Positions 15,501-22,192 of a stretch of DNA of 36,086 bases are shown here, in pieces. How positions within the stretch are numbered: the stretch's first letter is position 1; the number at the start of each line of letters is the position of its first letter. Source of the DNA: Sphingobium sp. AP50 (GTDB lineage: Bacteria > Pseudomonadota > Alphaproteobacteria > Sphingomonadales > Sphingomonadaceae); the NCBI RefSeq assembly GCF_900109095.1, contig NZ_FNYZ01000032.1, positions 1 through 36,086 on the forward strand, given 5' to 3'. Below the pieces are notes generated by a model that was not told the origin of the DNA, did no database searches, and saw only the letters and a list, made by a program, of their open reading frames with translations. Both the position numbers and the translations under genes were made by a program.

Positions 15501-15776
15501 ATGAACAACAGCGAACTCGCAGAAGCCCTTGCGGCGGAGCAGGACATTACAAAGGCTGACGCACGCAAATATGTCGATGCCATTTTTTCCTCGATCGCCG
15601 CTGCTGCAGCGAAAGGTGACGAAGTCTCGCTTAATGGCTTTGGCAAGTTCAAGGTCAAGGACAGTCCGGCTCGCCAGGGTCGCAATCCCGCTACTGGTGC
15701 CACCATCGAAATCGCTGCATCGAAGAAGCTGAGCTTCACGCCGGCCAAGGCCGTGAAGGACCAGCTGAACGGCTAA
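15501..15776 (+). CDS. HU-family DNA-binding protein
   Basis: A 91-residue DNABII protein, near the usual 90 for HU. The start MNNSELAEALAAEQ follows GAGAGG. Key features: ADARKYVDAIF helices, VSLNGFGKFKV, the arm QGRNPATGATIEI with its intercalating proline, and a basic C-terminal helix (SFTPAKAVKDQLN). It would bind and bend DNA as a dimer, and may organise the element or its transfer region. It is flanked by the exact 16-bp inverted sequences, and a hairpin terminator follows. Confidence 0.9.
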   Translation: MNNSELAEALAAEQDITKADARKYVDAIFSSIAAAAAKGDEVSLNGFGKFKVKDSPARQGRNPATGATIEIAASKKLSFTPAKAVKDQLNG

Positions 15777-15783
15777 GGCTCCA

Positions 15784-15822
15784 GCCGCCAGGAGTCTGCA
15801 TGGCGCCTGGCGGCGACGCTTT
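15784..15822 (+). terminator. Terminator of the HU gene
   Basis: A perfect 9-bp stem, GCCGCCAGG (15784-15792) and CCTGGCGGC (15806-15814), with a 13-base loop, followed by GACGCTTTT. It lies just after the HU stop at 15776. Confidence 0.6.
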
Positions 15823-15835
15823 TGATGAACCAAAC

Positions 15836-15869
15836 TGTCACTTTATTATAAGACGTAGGTAAAGTGACA
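15836..15869. promoter_or_regulatory. Inverted TGTCACTTTA pair upstream of the transfer genes
   Basis: TGTCACTTTA (15836-15845) and its inverse TAAAGTGACA (15860-15869) face each other 14 bases apart; the same ten bases also occur at 15398-15407. Together with the 16-bp palindrome beside it, this is probably a regulator-binding array before the transfer operon. Confidence 0.5.
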
Positions 15870-15873
15870 CATG
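15858..15873 (-). repeat. 16-bp repeat, copy 2 (inverted relative to copy 1)
   Basis: GGTAAAGTGACACATG is the exact inverse of 15394-15409. It overlaps the palindrome at 15864-15879. Confidence 0.7.
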
Positions 15874-15879
15874 TGTCAC
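15864..15879. promoter_or_regulatory. Perfect 16-bp palindrome, candidate operator
   Basis: GTGACACATGTGTCAC is a perfect dyad about 125 bases before the first transfer-region gene. Its symmetry suits a dimeric HTH regulator; the neighbouring winged-helix protein and the HTH protein at 13302 are candidates. Confidence 0.6.
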
Positions 15880-16004
15880 GTCATGGACATCCATCGCCGA
15901 TGCAACCTCCTCATCCTCATAATCGCCACGCTCAAATGATCAGGGTGCATTGACAAAGGATCGCGGGTTGCTGCCGACTTCTCCTCATCGATTGGAGGAG
16001 CCTC

Positions 16005-16898
16005 ATGCATTGCAAGATTTCAGCCGCCCTGATTATTGCCACGATCGGCAGTAGCATCGCTTCAGCCCATGTAAGCCAGGCGCGAACTGTCCAGCTTATC
16101 CCGATGGCCGCGGCCGATACACAACAGACCATCTTCACAGGCAGCCCTGGCGAAACTCAACCACTGACTACAGAGCGACCCTTCAGGATATATGAGTTGA
16201 GCCGGCGATGGGTGCAATTCCAGATAACGGACAAACCGGGGCGAGCACAACCGGACGACAATGAGCCAGAGCAAGACGCCACCCCGATATCCTATGTGAC
16301 AGAGCAGTCCGCCATTCCGATATGGATGCGTGGCGACACACTCGGGCCGACTTCATCGGCAGTTTATCTGCCCGGATGCCAGTCCACAGCCTACCGGCCT
16401 GCCGGCTTCCTCAAGCCAGATGCCGAACTACGACGCGAACGCTACTTCGCCCTCATGAGCATAATAGCCTGCGAGAATGGCATACCTGTCGGGCTTTTCG
16501 ATGCGATGATCATCCAGGAGAGCCGGTACGACCCTCTTGCGCTTTCTTCGAGACGCGCCTTCGGCCTCGCACAACTCATGCCTGGCACCGCCGCTTGGCT
16601 GGGTGTCGATCGTTTCGATATCAGCGATAATCTGCGGGGCGGCGCTCGATATCTGCGCGCACATCTCGACCGTTTTGGGCGTTATGATTTAGCACTGGCA
16701 GCCTATAATGCCGGGCCAGGCAGGATTCAGAATGGCAGTGTGCCGGCGATCACCGAGACGCGCAGCTATGTTGGCCGTATTCTCGACTATTGGGTGCGGC
16801 TGAGCGGGGCGGCTGCCGACAATCAACTGCCTTCCTCACGCAAGTCTTCCTATGCGAATCGACAGTCTTCACTCGTTCGATTCGGCAATTCATATTGA
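16005..16898 (+). CDS. Lytic transglycosylase of the transfer apparatus
   Basis: A 297-residue secreted protein with a signal peptide (IIATIGSSIASAH, cleavage near ASA). A 110-residue polar spacer precedes an SLT domain: catalytic Glu in FDAMIIQESRYDP, then FGLAQLMPGTAAWLG, YDLALAAYNAGPGRI and ETRSYVGRIL. It locally opens peptidoglycan so the secretion machine can assemble, like F-plasmid Orf169 and VirB1 proteins. Start has GGAGGAG upstream. It opens the transfer gene cluster, with the operator palindrome behind it and the pilin gene 228 bases downstream. Confidence 0.9.
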   Translation: MHCKISAALIIATIGSSIASAHVSQARTVQLIPMAAADTQQTIFTGSPGETQPLTTERPFRIYELSRRWVQFQITDKPGRAQPDDNEPEQDATPISYVTEQSAIPIWMRGDTLGPTSSAVYLPGCQSTAYRPAGFLKPDAELRRERYFALMSIIACENGIPVGLFDAMIIQESRYDPLALSSRRAFGLAQLMPGTAAWLGVDRFDISDNLRGGARYLRAHLDRFGRYDLALAAYNAGPGRIQNGSVPAITETRSYVGRILDYWVRLSGAAADNQLPSSRKSSYANRQSSLVRFGNSY

Positions 16899-16909
16899 TA
16901 TTGCCATCA

Positions 16910-16928
16910 TCGGGACAAGCTGTCCCGA
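16910..16928. promoter_or_regulatory. Operator-like palindrome 1 upstream of traA
   Basis: TCGGGACAAGCTGTCCCGA is a perfect 8-bp dyad around AGC. A near-copy lies 44 bases further on (16954). The pair lies between the transglycosylase stop and traA. Confidence 0.6.
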
Positions 16929-16953
16929 CTCCCGTAATCCGTCACCCTCTATA

Positions 16954-16972
16954 TCAGGACATCCTGTCCTGA
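16954..16972. promoter_or_regulatory. Operator-like palindrome 2 upstream of traA
   Basis: TCAGGACATCCTGTCCTGA is a perfect 8-bp dyad around TCC, matching palindrome 1 at all arm positions except one complementary change (CGG...CCG to CAG...CTG). Covariation of both arms supports selection for symmetry. Confidence 0.6.
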
Positions 16973-17126
16973 ACGCAGGGACCTCGATGAAGATTGCACG
17001 GCGTAGAGTTCAGAAATTCATTAAATCGTCACCTGCCCTTTATCTTTATCTTGGCTGATCGGATGCAGACCATTCAGTCTTCCCTTGGGCACATTGATGT
17101 GCTGCTCTTCAAAAAGGGAATTGCTT

Positions 17127-17447
17127 ATGCAGTCTGTAAGGAAATTCGCTCGAAAGGGCGAAGTCGCAGCGCTGGCAGGCGCCGCGGCGATTGTTGGCGC
17201 GGTGACCATGGCCTCTCCCGCTCTTGCCGGTGCCGATACGACATTCAACACCGCGCTCACGCAGTTCACCGGTTTCCTGGAAGGCTCGGGCGGCAAGATC
17301 ATCACTGTTCTCAGCCTCGCCGGCGGCATTGTCGGCCTTGCCAGCGGCCGTTTCAGCCTGGCGCAGGTCGCCATTCCGGTGGGCGTCGGCGTGGGAGCGG
17401 GCACCGGTATCCCGATCGTCACCTCCACCGTCACCGCGACTATCTGA
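17127..17447 (+). CDS. traA: Type IV conjugative pilin TraA
   Basis: A 106-residue prepilin. The basic start (MQSVRKFARKGEV) leads to a long signal sequence ending in ASPALA, with cleavage likely before GADTTF. The mature part of about 70 residues has two hydrophobic helices (IITVLSLAGGIVGLASG and VAIPVGVGVGAG) separated by a short loop with Arg, the plan of the F/VirB2 pilin. It forms the transfer pilus. A strong hairpin follows the gene and may keep its mRNA more abundant than the downstream part. Assignment rests on length, topology and place before traL. Confidence 0.82.
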   Translation: MQSVRKFARKGEVAALAGAAAIVGAVTMASPALAGADTTFNTALTQFTGFLEGSGGKIITVLSLAGGIVGLASGRFSLAQVAIPVGVGVGAGTGIPIVTSTVTATI

Positions 17448-17512
17448 TGTGGTTTGCCGCGATGGCATGAACCGCTCATCGGGTCGCGTCACCTGAAAAA
17501 TCGCTTTGGTCA

Positions 17513-17553
17513 GGTCGGCCGTGCCGGGGATAGCAGACCCGGTGCTGCCGACC
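17513..17553 (+). promoter_or_regulatory. Long hairpin between traA and traL
   Basis: GGTCGGC pairs perfectly with GCCGACC (17547-17553), and the inner arms GTGCCGGG and CCCGGTGC pair with two wobble pairs, giving roughly 15 bp in all. It ends 13 bases before the traL ATG. Likely a pilin mRNA stabiliser or an attenuator; there is no U run. Confidence 0.55.
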
Positions 17554-17566
17554 GGAGGGTGGTGTT

Positions 17567-17857
17567 ATGGCTCAGGACAAGTTTGTCATTCCTTCTCATC
17601 TGGACGATCCTGAACTGATCGGATTGTGGACACTGGATGAGTTCCTGGCGATGGTGGGCCCCTTCATATGGGGAATCCTGTCTCAGCACATCGTCATTGG
17701 CATAGCGCTTGGCGGCGCTGGCTGGTGGGGATTACGAAAGGCTATGGCAGGCCGCACAGCCTCATGGCTCTTGCATCTGGCCTATTGGTATCTTCCGTCC
17801 GGTCTCACCGGGCTGAAAGCCACACCACCCTCCTATCTTCGTCTTATGGCAGGGTGA
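17567..17857 (+). CDS. traL: Type IV conjugative transfer protein TraL
   Basis: A 96-residue inner-membrane protein matching TraL in size and topology. It has an N-terminal soluble segment (HLDDPELIGLWTLDEF) followed by hydrophobic helices (IVIGIALGGAGWWG and ASWLLHLAYWYLPSG). TraL is the VirB3-like factor of the inner-membrane platform needed for pilus assembly. ATG has GGAGGGTGG upstream. Stop is 1 base before the traE start, so the genes are tightly coupled. Confidence 0.88.
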   Translation: MAQDKFVIPSHLDDPELIGLWTLDEFLAMVGPFIWGILSQHIVIGIALGGAGWWGLRKAMAGRTASWLLHLAYWYLPSGLTGLKATPPSYLRLMAG

Positions 17858-17858
17858 C

Positions 17859-18425
17859 ATGGATCTCTCCTTTCAGCATAGCCAGGCCCAGCGCATCCTG
17901 CGCCAGCGTAATCTGCTGGCCGCAACCAGCGTCGGGTTGGGCGGCCTCTCCCTGGTCATGATCTTCATCGCGCTGTCCCGTGATCGGGAAATCATACTCC
18001 AGCCCCTGTTGCGCTCCCCGGTGACGATGAGCAGCGCCGGCGTCAGCCGCGAATATCTGGAGATGATCACACGTGACGTCGTGATACTCACCCTCGATCG
18101 AAGCCCTCAGAATCTCGACTACTGGATGAATGCGGTGCTCGATATCACAGCGCCGCGCATGCATGGGAAGATCAAGGCCGACCTCCTCAAGATCGTAGAT
18201 GAGCAGCGCGGCTCCTCGATTTCCCAGTTTTTCACGATCCAGTCGATGAAGCTCGATCTTGGGCAGTTGCGCTCGGAGGTGAGCGGAGAGCTCGTCACGA
18301 TCGTCGGCAGCAAGGTCATTTCCAAACAGACCCGCACCTTCCGATATGACTGGGAATATTCAGGTCTCAGCCTCAAGCTGATCGGCTTCGGCGCGCTCGA
18401 ACAATCCAGGACCAGGGATCAATGA
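17859..18425 (+). CDS. traE: Type IV conjugative transfer protein TraE
   Basis: A 188-residue bitopic inner-membrane protein, the same length as F TraE. One transmembrane helix near residues 20-41 (LLAATSVGLGGLSLVMIFIAL) is followed by a VirB8-like periplasmic domain containing YLEMITRDVVILTLDRSP and a beta-rich end (YSGLSLKLIGFGAL). It belongs to the pilus assembly platform. Its stop overlaps the traK start by 4 nt (ATGA). Confidence 0.9.
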   Translation: MDLSFQHSQAQRILRQRNLLAATSVGLGGLSLVMIFIALSRDREIILQPLLRSPVTMSSAGVSREYLEMITRDVVILTLDRSPQNLDYWMNAVLDITAPRMHGKIKADLLKIVDEQRGSSISQFFTIQSMKLDLGQLRSEVSGELVTIVGSKVISKQTRTFRYDWEYSGLSLKLIGFGALEQSRTRDQ

Positions 18426-19225
18426 TGCCGCTCTATGCCATAGCGAGCGCCGCGACCGGTGCAGCCTTTCTTTCCCGTAAATGCGTTGGCGCCCGGACCA
18501 TCGGGGCGGCACTGCTATTCGTGAGCGCGGCGCTCACCACACCTCATGCCCGGGCCGACCAGAATATCGTTGCCGCCGACAGTGCACAGGTCGACTGCGA
18601 GGTCTCGGGCAGGGACCTGACCCGCATCAGCCTCGTCGAAGACCAGTTTGCCAGCGTCTCCAAAATTTCCAACGGCAACAGCTCGGACGATTTCTCGGTC
18701 GTTAATGAACCAGTGCGAGGCGACATCTATTTGTCGGTGCCCGACGGATTCAAGCGACCGATGCTCTCCTTCTTCGGGACCAGCAAGCGCGGCTACGTCT
18801 ATAAATTCGCCTGCCGGATCCTGGGCGATCACGCCGTACAGGTTTTCGTCTCCAATCCCGCCATAGCCCGCGAGAAAGCCACGGAAGGTGCGGCCGGCGA
18901 ACCGGCACCCGATCCTCAGGAGGCTGCGGTCCAGCTCATGCAGGCCATGTATGCAGGAGACGCTACCCCTGGCTATGACATGGTCCAGCGCTCGCTCCGT
19001 CCCATCCAAGTCGGCGACCTCAAGGTGCAGATGATTGCCGAATATCGGGGTTCCAACCTTAGCGGCAAGGTTCTGCGCATCGAGAATAAGGGCAGGTCTC
19101 CCATCGAACTCAACGAGAAGACCGTCGCGCCCGCAAGCGCGCTTGCTGTGTCGATCGCAGAACCCAGCCTCGCGCCTGGCAAGGTTACCACCGCCTATCT
19201 CGTATCACTAAATGGGAGGCAATAA
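18422..19225 (+). CDS. traK: Secretin-like outer-membrane core protein TraK
   Basis: A 267-residue periplasmic protein with a signal peptide (FVSAALTTPHARA, cleavage near ARA-DQ). It resembles TraK, the VirB9-like outer-membrane core component that binds TraV and TraB. Gly-rich beta segments near residues 85-125 and a C-terminal beta domain (EYRGSNLSGKVLRIENKGRS) fit. The start overlaps traE by 4 nt; the stop overlaps traB by 1 base. Slightly longer than F TraK (242). Confidence 0.88.
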   Translation: MMPLYAIASAATGAAFLSRKCVGARTIGAALLFVSAALTTPHARADQNIVAADSAQVDCEVSGRDLTRISLVEDQFASVSKISNGNSSDDFSVVNEPVRGDIYLSVPDGFKRPMLSFFGTSKRGYVYKFACRILGDHAVQVFVSNPAIAREKATEGAAGEPAPDPQEAAVQLMQAMYAGDATPGYDMVQRSLRPIQVGDLKVQMIAEYRGSNLSGKVLRIENKGRSPIELNEKTVAPASALAVSIAEPSLAPGKVTTAYLVSLNGRQ

Positions 19226-20547
19226 TGGCCCTGGCCGATCTCTTCTCGCGCAACGCGAGGCGTGCCCAACCGTCTGGCGACAGCGTTTCGCCCATCGGTG
19301 CTGACCTCGGTTCCAATGAGGCCGTGCGGCGCAAACAGTTGACCCTGCTTGCGGGTGCCGCCGGCGTGGGCCTTATCGCATCCTGCTTCTGGATCTTCAG
19401 CGGCGACGGCAAGAGCGTCGATGCAGAGGACGACAATGTCACCGACATCGACATTTCCACAAAGGATCTCGTGAACCGCAACCTGTCCCAGCAGGAATGG
19501 ATGGCGATGTCCGAGAACCAGTTCCAGGCGCAGGAGAACCAACTCAAGGCTGTCGGCGGCGCGCAGGAGCGCATGGACGCACTGGTCGCGCAGGTAGAGG
19601 CGCTGAAAGGCCAGAACCAGGCGATGCAGTCCGACGGGCAGCGCGTTCTTACCGCCTATCAGGCGGAAAATGACCAGCTCAAGCGCCAGCTATCGCAGGG
19701 CCGCGTCGCTGCAAGTACAGGACCTGGCCCGGCAGCGCTTTACGGTCCTGGCGGTACGCCGGCCTATCAGCGACCTGATGGTCCCGACGGGAAAAATGCA
19801 CCGCTGCCGCTCGTCCAAGGCAGCGAAGTGAAAATGGTGAGCTTTGCCGGTGGCGAAAGCGGCACCGCATCAAAGGTCGAGCGCGGTAACACTGTCTATA
19901 CAGACAGCCCCAACTATCTTCCGCCCAATAGCTTCGCTCGCGCGCGCGTTATCGTAGGCGTTGATGCTAGCGCCGGGGTCAACAGCCAGACCGACCCACT
20001 GCCGGTCGTCTTGCGCGTGACCGGCCCCGCCCGGTCGGTTTTCGCTAATGATAAATTGCTCACCACCAGAATCGAGGGCTGTCTTGTGAATGGCGCGGCG
20101 CGCGGCGACCTGTCGAGCGAGAAGGTCTATGTGAAGCTTCAAAAAATGACATGTCCACAGCCTGGCGGGCGTTATGCGGTTTCGGAGGTCAAGGGCTTCA
20201 TCGCTTTTGCTGGAAAAACCGGTGTGCGGGGCCGCGTGGTGTCGCGCGAAGGATCGCTTGTGACACAGGCCTTTCTCGCCGGCATGGCGGGCGGTTTTGG
20301 CAGAGGCTTCTCCGCCAATGCGAACAGCATGTTCCAGGGCACTACCATCAACACCAACGGCAAGCGGGACAAGCTCTCGACCGGCGACATACTTGAAGGC
20401 GGGATTGGCGAAGGCGTCGCCCAGACCGGCGACATGGTGTCGAAATATCTGATTGAGCGTGCCGAGCAATATCAGCCCGTGATCGAAATGCCGACCGGCA
20501 TCGACGTTGAAATCGTCTTCCTGGAGGGTGTGTATGTCCGCAATTGA
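19225..20547 (+). CDS. traB: VirB10-like scaffold protein TraB
   Basis: A 440-residue protein, close to F TraB (475). One transmembrane helix near residues 40-60 (TLLAGAAGVGLIASCFWIF), a coiled-coil stretch (QENQLKAVGGAQERMDALV then QAENDQLKRQL), a Pro/Gly-rich linker, and a C-terminal VirB10 beta-barrel region (PNSFARARVIVGVDA, PVVLRVTGPARS, then KGFIAFAGKTGVRGRVVSREG) that reaches the outer-membrane core. It spans the envelope and links the ATPase with the pore. It overlaps the downstream gene by 14 bases. Confidence 0.92.
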   Translation: MALADLFSRNARRAQPSGDSVSPIGADLGSNEAVRRKQLTLLAGAAGVGLIASCFWIFSGDGKSVDAEDDNVTDIDISTKDLVNRNLSQQEWMAMSENQFQAQENQLKAVGGAQERMDALVAQVEALKGQNQAMQSDGQRVLTAYQAENDQLKRQLSQGRVAASTGPGPAALYGPGGTPAYQRPDGPDGKNAPLPLVQGSEVKMVSFAGGESGTASKVERGNTVYTDSPNYLPPNSFARARVIVGVDASAGVNSQTDPLPVVLRVTGPARSVFANDKLLTTRIEGCLVNGAARGDLSSEKVYVKLQKMTCPQPGGRYAVSEVKGFIAFAGKTGVRGRVVSREGSLVTQAFLAGMAGGFGRGFSANANSMFQGTTINTNGKRDKLSTGDILEGGIGEGVAQTGDMVSKYLIERAEQYQPVIEMPTGIDVEIVFLEGVYVRN

Positions 20548-21403
20548 CCTAGCGCGGCGTATCGCCCGTGCCGTTCGCCCGTCTCGTGTCGTCATTGCAT
20601 CGACCGCCTGCGTTGGACTTGCCAGCCTCGCGCTCGCCGCCGATGTCAGCAGTGAGGGTGGTTCGGTCCGCGCGCTATTGAAAGCCCGGCTCCCCAGAAC
20701 GCAGGTCAGCGGCCTCAACTGCACCAAAATCAGGGGCATGTGCGAGGTGACCGCTGGCTCGAACCTCTTCTATGTCGATAGCACGGCGCGCTATCTCATC
20801 ATCGGCCGGGTCTATGACATGGAAACGCGCCAGGACATAACGGCGGCGCGCCTGCTGGAGATGAACCCCGATATGCTGGTGGGCGCCGCGGCGTCGGCCA
20901 ATGCTGCAGCCGCCAGCGGCGAAGTGCAAAAGGCGGTGGGGAGCGCCGCGCAAGGCCTCAATGTGGTGCCGGATCCGCCCCGTACCCTGTCGCTCGCGGA
21001 GCTGCCCAGCGACGGCGCGATCATATGGGGCAACAGTGCCGCACCAGCACTCACCGTCTTTTCGGACTTCCGGTGCAGCTATTGCCGCGCCCTCTCCGGC
21101 GTGCTGCGGTCGATGAACGTCAGGGTAATCGAGCGGCCAATCTCCTCGCTCGGCACACGGGATCTCTCGGACCGCGTCTATTGCGCGCGCAACAAGGAAG
21201 AAGCCCTTCACGCCGCCTATGCAGGCGAACCGATCAAAGCCGGCCCCGCCTGCAACACCAGCGGCCTCGACGCGAATGAGGCTTTTGCCCGCAAGCATGG
21301 TCTCAATGGCACCCCCGTCATCGTGCGCAGCGACGGCGCGGTCCTGGAAGGCTATCGACCCCGGCCATTTCTCGAAAACTGGTTGAAAGCAGGACGGTCA
21401 TGA
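20534..21403 (+). CDS. DsbC-like disulphide isomerase of the transfer operon
   Basis: A 289-residue periplasmic protein. A signal sequence (IASTACVGLASLALA) and a DsbC-type N-terminal region (RTQVSGLNCTKIRGMCEVTAGSNLFYVD) lead to a thioredoxin fold with active-site CSYC near residue 181 and cis-Pro in LNGTPVIV. It should shuffle disulphides in Cys-rich transfer proteins such as TraN and TraU. Start has GGAGGG 6 bases upstream and lies inside the end of traB; the 4-nt ATGA overlap with traV follows. Confidence 0.9.
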   Translation: MSAIDLARRIARAVRPSRVVIASTACVGLASLALAADVSSEGGSVRALLKARLPRTQVSGLNCTKIRGMCEVTAGSNLFYVDSTARYLIIGRVYDMETRQDITAARLLEMNPDMLVGAAASANAAAASGEVQKAVGSAAQGLNVVPDPPRTLSLAELPSDGAIIWGNSAAPALTVFSDFRCSYCRALSGVLRSMNVRVIERPISSLGTRDLSDRVYCARNKEEALHAAYAGEPIKAGPACNTSGLDANEAFARKHGLNGTPVIVRSDGAVLEGYRPRPFLENWLKAGRS

Positions 21404-22191
21404 GGCCGATGTCCAGGGCAAGGAAGCTGACGGCGCCGCACGCGGTGGGCATCATCATTGCACTCGCATCCTTTTCCGGCTGCGTTGGCCTCGGCGGCAA
21501 TATAAAGGGCAGCTTCGCATGCCAGGCGCCCGATGGCATCTGCGCGCCCAGCGCCGTCATCGACGATCGCGCGCTCGCGATGATCAGCGACGACCCCTCG
21601 GCCATTGCCACCCCTGCCGGCCCCTCCAGGCAAGATATGAAACCCTCACCCCCGCAGCCTGTCCAGCGGGTCGCGGCCGCGCAGCCTGTTCGAAGGCCGG
21701 TCGGCACTGATCCGGGTCGGACGAGCGAAAAGGTGCTGCGGATCATTTTCCCGGCCTATATCGATGCACGCGGCCGACTCCATGAGGCAAGCGCCGTCCA
21801 CGCCGTTGTCTCGCAGGGGGAATGGCTGACCTGGACGGAAGGAGGCCCAGTCCCGGTCCGCAATGCGGTGGCGGTCGCGCCGGACATGCCCAGTCTGGCC
21901 GAGGCCGTCGCCGGGAAAGAAGCTTCGCCTGTAGAGGTGGACCCGAACCTGCCCGATCCCACGGCGGTGGCGGCAGCCAGGGCACGCAAGGCAGATCCGG
22001 TCGCGGCGATCAAGACCGATGTCGAAAAGCGGCTGAAGCCTTCCCCGCGCACTACCGATCCGGCGGCGGCGGGCACAAACGCAAAACCCCAGCACGCGCC
22101 TTCGGCCAATGCCGTCCCGTCGCCTGCGCAGGTGGAGCGCCCGATGATGCGCGCCACATCCTTCTCCGCCACTGTTGCAGAGGATCAGTGA
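21400..22191 (+). CDS. traV: Outer-membrane lipoprotein TraV
   Basis: A 263-residue protein with a lipobox, LASFSGC, Cys at residue 28, so it is anchored in the outer membrane by a lipid. The region after it, with short Cys-containing stretch (GSFACQAPDGICAPS), matches the N-terminal TraV signature. A low-complexity Pro/Ala tail extends the length beyond F TraV (171). It seats the TraK/TraB core. The start overlaps the DsbC-like gene by 4 nt. Confidence 0.85.
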   Translation: MRPMSRARKLTAPHAVGIIIALASFSGCVGLGGNIKGSFACQAPDGICAPSAVIDDRALAMISDDPSAIATPAGPSRQDMKPSPPQPVQRVAAAQPVRRPVGTDPGRTSEKVLRIIFPAYIDARGRLHEASAVHAVVSQGEWLTWTEGGPVPVRNAVAVAPDMPSLAEAVAGKEASPVEVDPNLPDPTAVAAARARKADPVAAIKTDVEKRLKPSPRTTDPAAAGTNAKPQHAPSANAVPSPAQVERPMMRATSFSATVAEDQ

Positions 22192-22192
22192 C

